Source of the DNA: Oscillospiraceae bacterium
GTDB taxonomy: Bacteria > Bacillota > Clostridia > Oscillospirales > Acutalibacteraceae
Assembly: GCA_015066165.1 (NCBI GenBank)
Contig: SVOX01000065.1
Coordinates: 1 to 8,216, forward strand
Length of the DNA stretch: 8,216 bases
Direction: 5' to 3'
Below are positions 6,302 through 8,216 of the stretch, one piece after another. Under the pieces are notes generated by a model. It was not told the DNA's origin and searched no databases. It saw only the letters and a list, made by a program, of their open reading frames with translations. Both the position numbers and the translations under genes were made by a program. The first letter of the stretch is position 1. Each line of letters opens with the position of its first letter.

Positions 6302-6832
6302 ATGAAAAAAAATCAGTTATTCAAAATCATTTTAACAGCAGTTCTTGTGGCGCTAAATGTTATTTTAGAGCGTTTTATGCCGTCTTATTCGGTATGGAAC
6401 AATAACATTAGTTTTGGCTTTATAACAGTGGCTTTTTCGGCTTGTTATTTAGGTATTCCTTATGCAATTGCTGTTGGCGGACTTGGCGACCTTATTGGCG
6501 CTGTTATAAAACCGTTTGGCCCTTATTTTGTGGGATACACCATTACAAATATGCTTGTAGGTTTTATACTTGCCATTTTCCTTTACAAAAAAGCAACTGT
6601 ACTTCGCATTAGTATTGCAACCGTAATTAACAAGGTTGTTTGCTCTCTTTTACTCAATACTATTTTTATATCGGTTCTATACCGTGGCGGTATTGCGGCG
6701 TTTTGGGTAGTTTTTGTAAGCCGTATTCCTTTTGTAGCGCTTATGACAGCGGTTGAAATTATAACAATTAGTCTTCTCTTTACCCAAAAAAGTAAAGTAA
6801 ATAAACTAATACTTAAAAATTTACCAAACTAA
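6302..6832 (+). CDS. folT: Folate-specific ECF transporter S component FolT
   Basis: Membrane substrate-binding subunit of an energy-coupling factor transporter; it captures folate and works with the shared EcfT/EcfA module, which is not encoded in this window. The 176 residues form about six hydrophobic segments (near 8-24, 37-55, 56-70, 77-96, 103-125 and 131-161). Family marks are GLGDLIGAVIKPFGPYFVGY (60-79), the NTIFISVLYRGG stretch (119-130), matching the LNTLWLSLLYG region of FolT proteins, and R141 followed by IPF. The substrate assignment rests mainly on the THF riboswitch in the leader and agrees with these motifs. AGGAGG precedes the ATG by 8 nt. It heads a two-gene operon with a DUF6440 gene and is likely repressed at the translation step when folate is high. 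Confidence 0.92.
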   Translation: MKKNQLFKIILTAVLVALNVILERFMPSYSVWNNNISFGFITVAFSACYLGIPYAIAVGGLGDLIGAVIKPFGPYFVGYTITNMLVGFILAIFLYKKATVLRISIATVINKVVCSLLLNTIFISVLYRGGIAAFWVVFVSRIPFVALMTAVEIITISLLFTQKSKVNKLILKNLPN

Positions 6833-6843
6833 AGGTGAATATT

Positions 6844-7020
6844 ATGCAGAAGGAAAAAAGATTTATAAAAACATACTCTCAAGGTTGCGGAAGTATGGAA
6901 ATTTGGGTTGACTCACAAACAGGTGTCAACTATCTTTACCGCCAAAGCGGTTACAGTGGCGGACTTACTCCCCTTTTAGATGCTTCGGGAAAACCGATTG
7001 TAACACCAATAGAAATATAA
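6844..7020 (+). CDS. DUF6440 family small protein
   Basis: A 58-residue protein with no signal peptide, membrane segment or Cys pair. The centre, MEIWVDSQTGVNYLYRQSGY then SGGLTPLLD and GKPI, is the conserved DUF6440 pattern; the family has no known function, to my knowledge. The single Cys (QGCGSM) is not part of a metal motif. The ATG at 6844 is preferred to an in-frame GTG at 6835 because AAAGGTG (6831-6837) then serves as the ribosome binding site, 6 nt upstream. It begins 11 nt after the folT stop and ends just before a strong terminator, so it is the second and last gene of the riboswitch-controlled operon. Whether it has any part in folate uptake is open. Confidence 0.85.
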   Translation: MQKEKRFIKTYSQGCGSMEIWVDSQTGVNYLYRQSGYSGGLTPLLDASGKPIVTPIEI

Positions 7021-7067
7021 AAAGAACGGCTTAAATCTAAATAATTTAAGCCGTTCTATCAATTTTT
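7019..7067. terminator. Bidirectional terminator between folT operon and M19 gene
   Basis: AGAACGGCTTAAAT (7023-7036) pairs perfectly with ATTTAAGCCGTTCT (7044-7057), 14 bp around a 7-nt loop. On the plus strand it is followed by ATCAATTTTT; on the minus strand a T run follows the stem directly. It serves the convergent DUF6440 and dipeptidase genes, more strongly for the minus strand by the place of the T run. Confidence 0.92.
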
Positions 7068-7090
7068 ATAATATGAAATACCTAAAATGT

Positions 7091-7999
7091 TTACATAATT
7101 CTCATTGCATTTTTAAAGCAAATCTTTTCGGCAAGTCGGCAGCCGAATTTTTTTATAATTTCATCAGTCAACAACGGCATTTCGGCGCAGGTTTTTAAGA
7201 ATAATTCACAGTCTATTCCGTCAAAATCGGTGCCAAGCGCTGCCACGTCTTCCCCGCCAACTTTGATTAAATGTTTAAGGTGAGTAATAATATCAAATAT
7301 TTGGGTTTTACCCGTTTTATTCATAAAAGCCGAATAAAAATTAATACCAACAAAACCGCCCGAATTTGCTATTGCTTTAATTTGGTCATCATATAAATTT
7401 CGGGAGTGTTCAAAAACTTCACAACAGCAAGAATGCGTTGCAATAAAAGGTTTGTTTGAAAGATTCGCAACATCCCAAAAACCCGCCAAATTCAAATGCG
7501 AAACATCGATTACCATATTGTTGCTGTTAACCGCTTTAACAACTTCTTTGCCAAAATCTTTAAGCGGTAAATTAGGTTTAGTGTGCGGAAACCCTAAACA
7601 GTTTTCGCCGTTATGAATAAGTCCTAAAATTTTTACGCCACATTCTTGTAAATAGCCAATTCTTTCGATTTTTCGGTTTAACAATTCAGCATTTTCTACC
7701 GTTAAAACGGCAGAAATTTTGTTGTTTTTCAGGTTTTTTTCTATATCCTTTAAAGTTTTAGCACTTACTAAAACATCGCTATCTTTTAATATTTTTCGAA
7801 AAAGATTATATTGATTATTAAAATATTCAAAACTCTCTTCTAAAAAAATATCTTTAGGAATATATATTGCAAAACTTTGGGCTAAATAATCACCTTTTAC
7901 AAGTGCTTGTTCGATTATATGTCCGTTGTTTTGTTTAATGGAATATTCACCTAAAGTATATTTGTAAAGCGTGTCGCAATGCAAATCAAAGACTTTCAT
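7091..7999 (-). CDS. Peptidase M19, membrane (renal) dipeptidase family
   Basis: Zinc dipeptidase of the amidohydrolase fold that cleaves dipeptides, in some members with a D-residue at the C-terminal side. The 302 residues keep the family's metal and substrate positions: HCD at 7-9 (H7, D9), TVENAE at 100-105 (E102 as bridging ligand), DVSHLN at 165-170 (H168), ATHS at 187-190 (H189), HSRN at 198-201 (R200) and GTDFDG at 256-261 (D258). The end, FKNAMRIM, matches the usual N-x2-R close. Length is normal for bacterial members, and there is no signal peptide, so it should act in the cytoplasm on imported peptides or cell-wall fragments (inference). The ATG at 7999 has GGAGGG just upstream; a TTG start at 8011 would use up this site. 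Run of three Cys at 191-193 (THSCCCEVF) is unusual next to H189. Confidence 0.93.
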   Translation of the reverse strand: MKVFDLHCDTLYKYTLGEYSIKQNNGHIIEQALVKGDYLAQSFAIYIPKDIFLEESFEYFNNQYNLFRKILKDSDVLVSAKTLKDIEKNLKNNKISAVLTVENAELLNRKIERIGYLQECGVKILGLIHNGENCLGFPHTKPNLPLKDFGKEVVKAVNSNNMVIDVSHLNLAGFWDVANLSNKPFIATHSCCCEVFEHSRNLYDDQIKAIANSGGFVGINFYSAFMNKTGKTQIFDIITHLKHLIKVGGEDVAALGTDFDGIDCELFLKTCAEMPLLTDEIIKKFGCRLAEKICFKNAMRIM

Positions 8000-8023
8000 A
8001 TCACCCTCCAAAAATCTGTAATT

Positions 8024-8053
8024 AAAATAGCAAAAATATTTATATTAAGTAAA
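8024..8053 (-). promoter_or_regulatory. Candidate promoter of the M19 dipeptidase gene
   Basis: On the minus strand TTTACT (8048-8053), 18 nt, then TATTTT (8024-8029) preceded by TGC, an extended -10. Each box matches 4 of 6 consensus bases. The distance to the ribosome binding site is right, but AT-rich DNA gives such matches easily. Confidence 0.4.
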
Positions 8054-8092
8054 CCATATCATTAATAAATATAAAATTTTAATGGTGATATT

Positions 8093-8140
8093 ATGACTTC
8101 CCGACACGAGTGTGTGGGTATAGGACCAACAAAATGTTAA
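8093..8140 (+). other. 15-codon micro-ORF in a GC-rich patch (uncertain)
   Basis: The frame reads MTSRHECVGIGPTKC and stop. Its DNA (about 56% GC at 8095-8130) stands out from the very AT-rich bases before it. The only upstream purine stretch is TGGTGAT, a weak ribosome binding site at best. The same bases hold a hairpin: CCC (8100-8102) and ACAC (8104-8107) pair with GTGT (8112-8115) and GGG (8116-8118), with one bulged G and a 4-nt loop. No T run follows on either strand, so it is not a standard terminator. It could be a peptide gene, a structured RNA or neither. I do not recognise the peptide. Confidence 0.25.
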
Positions 8141-8216
8141 ATCTCATATTCCTTATTAAATTCAAGCACGCTTCCGCCATCAATATTTTCTGAAAACAAA
8201 TACGGATTTTCAGAAT
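8137..8216 (-). CDS. 3' end of an unidentified gene (cut by window edge)
   Basis: The minus strand is open from the window edge to a TAA at 8137-8139. The last 25 residues read SENPYLFSENIDGG then SVLEFNKEYEI. The mix of charged and hydrophobic residues is typical of a real protein end, and the direction agrees with the dipeptidase gene that follows 137 nt later. Too little is present to name a family. No T-tailed terminator is seen after the stop; only the GC-rich hairpin at 8100-8118 lies there. Confidence 0.6.
   Translation of the reverse strand, partial: SENPYLFSENIDGGSVLEFNKEYEI

Noticed and set aside
6166..6405. Open frame of 79 codons across the folT leader
   Set aside because: It runs through the riboswitch and RBS hairpin and then overlaps folT in another frame, has no ribosome binding site, and gives no recognisable protein.
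8000..8011. TTG start giving four extra residues on the M19 dipeptidase
   Set aside because: The added codons are the GGAGGG ribosome binding site of the ATG at 7999.
8100..8118. GC-rich hairpin as intrinsic terminator of the gene at the right edge
   Set aside because: A stem forms, but neither strand has a T run after it.

Overview
The window looks like ordinary chromosome of a low-GC, Gram-positive member of the Clostridia, probably an anaerobic gut or rumen type near Ruminococcus, Eubacterium or the Oscillospiraceae. The basis is AT-rich DNA, strong AGGAGG-type ribosome binding sites, a BspA-like leucine-rich repeat surface protein, a THF-riboswitch-controlled folate S component, and the DUF6062 and DUF6440 families. 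The assignment rests on gene content and base composition, not on a search.

Layout from left to right. Positions 1-2073 (minus strand) hold rnj (ribonuclease J) followed by the 5' part of rplI (ribosomal protein L9), which runs off the left edge. The two genes are three bases apart and the rplI ribosome binding site lies inside the last codons of rnj. Positions 2313-3923 (minus) hold a secreted leucine-rich repeat protein with its own promoter and terminator. Positions 4060-4329 (minus) encode a small protein with one C-terminal membrane segment. Positions 4492-5187 (minus) encode a DUF6062 protein with two CxxC...CxxH pairs. Divergent from it is an OGG1-type DNA glycosylase (5264-6100, plus); the two promoters lie on the same 34 bp. 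Only 3 nt after the glycosylase stop, a TTGACA/TATAAT promoter starts a leader with a tetrahydrofolate riboswitch and a hairpin that buries the ribosome binding site of folT (6302-6832). A 58-codon DUF6440 gene follows 11 nt after folT. A 14-bp stem at 7023-7057 ends this operon and, from the other side, an M19 dipeptidase gene (7091-7999, minus). The right edge holds the last 25 codons of another minus-strand gene and a small GC-rich patch with a 15-codon micro-ORF.

The genes cover RNA processing and translation (rnj, rplI), repair of oxidised DNA (glycosylase), vitamin uptake (folT), peptide turnover (M19) and the cell surface (LRR protein). There are no signs of phage, insertion sequence, CRISPR, tRNA or rRNA. 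I do not see a clearly new multi-gene system. The points most worth a second look are the folT leader and its possible alternative pairing, the interlocked promoters between the DUF6062 gene and the glycosylase, the unassigned DUF6062, DUF6440 and membrane proteins, and the GC-rich micro-ORF at the right end.
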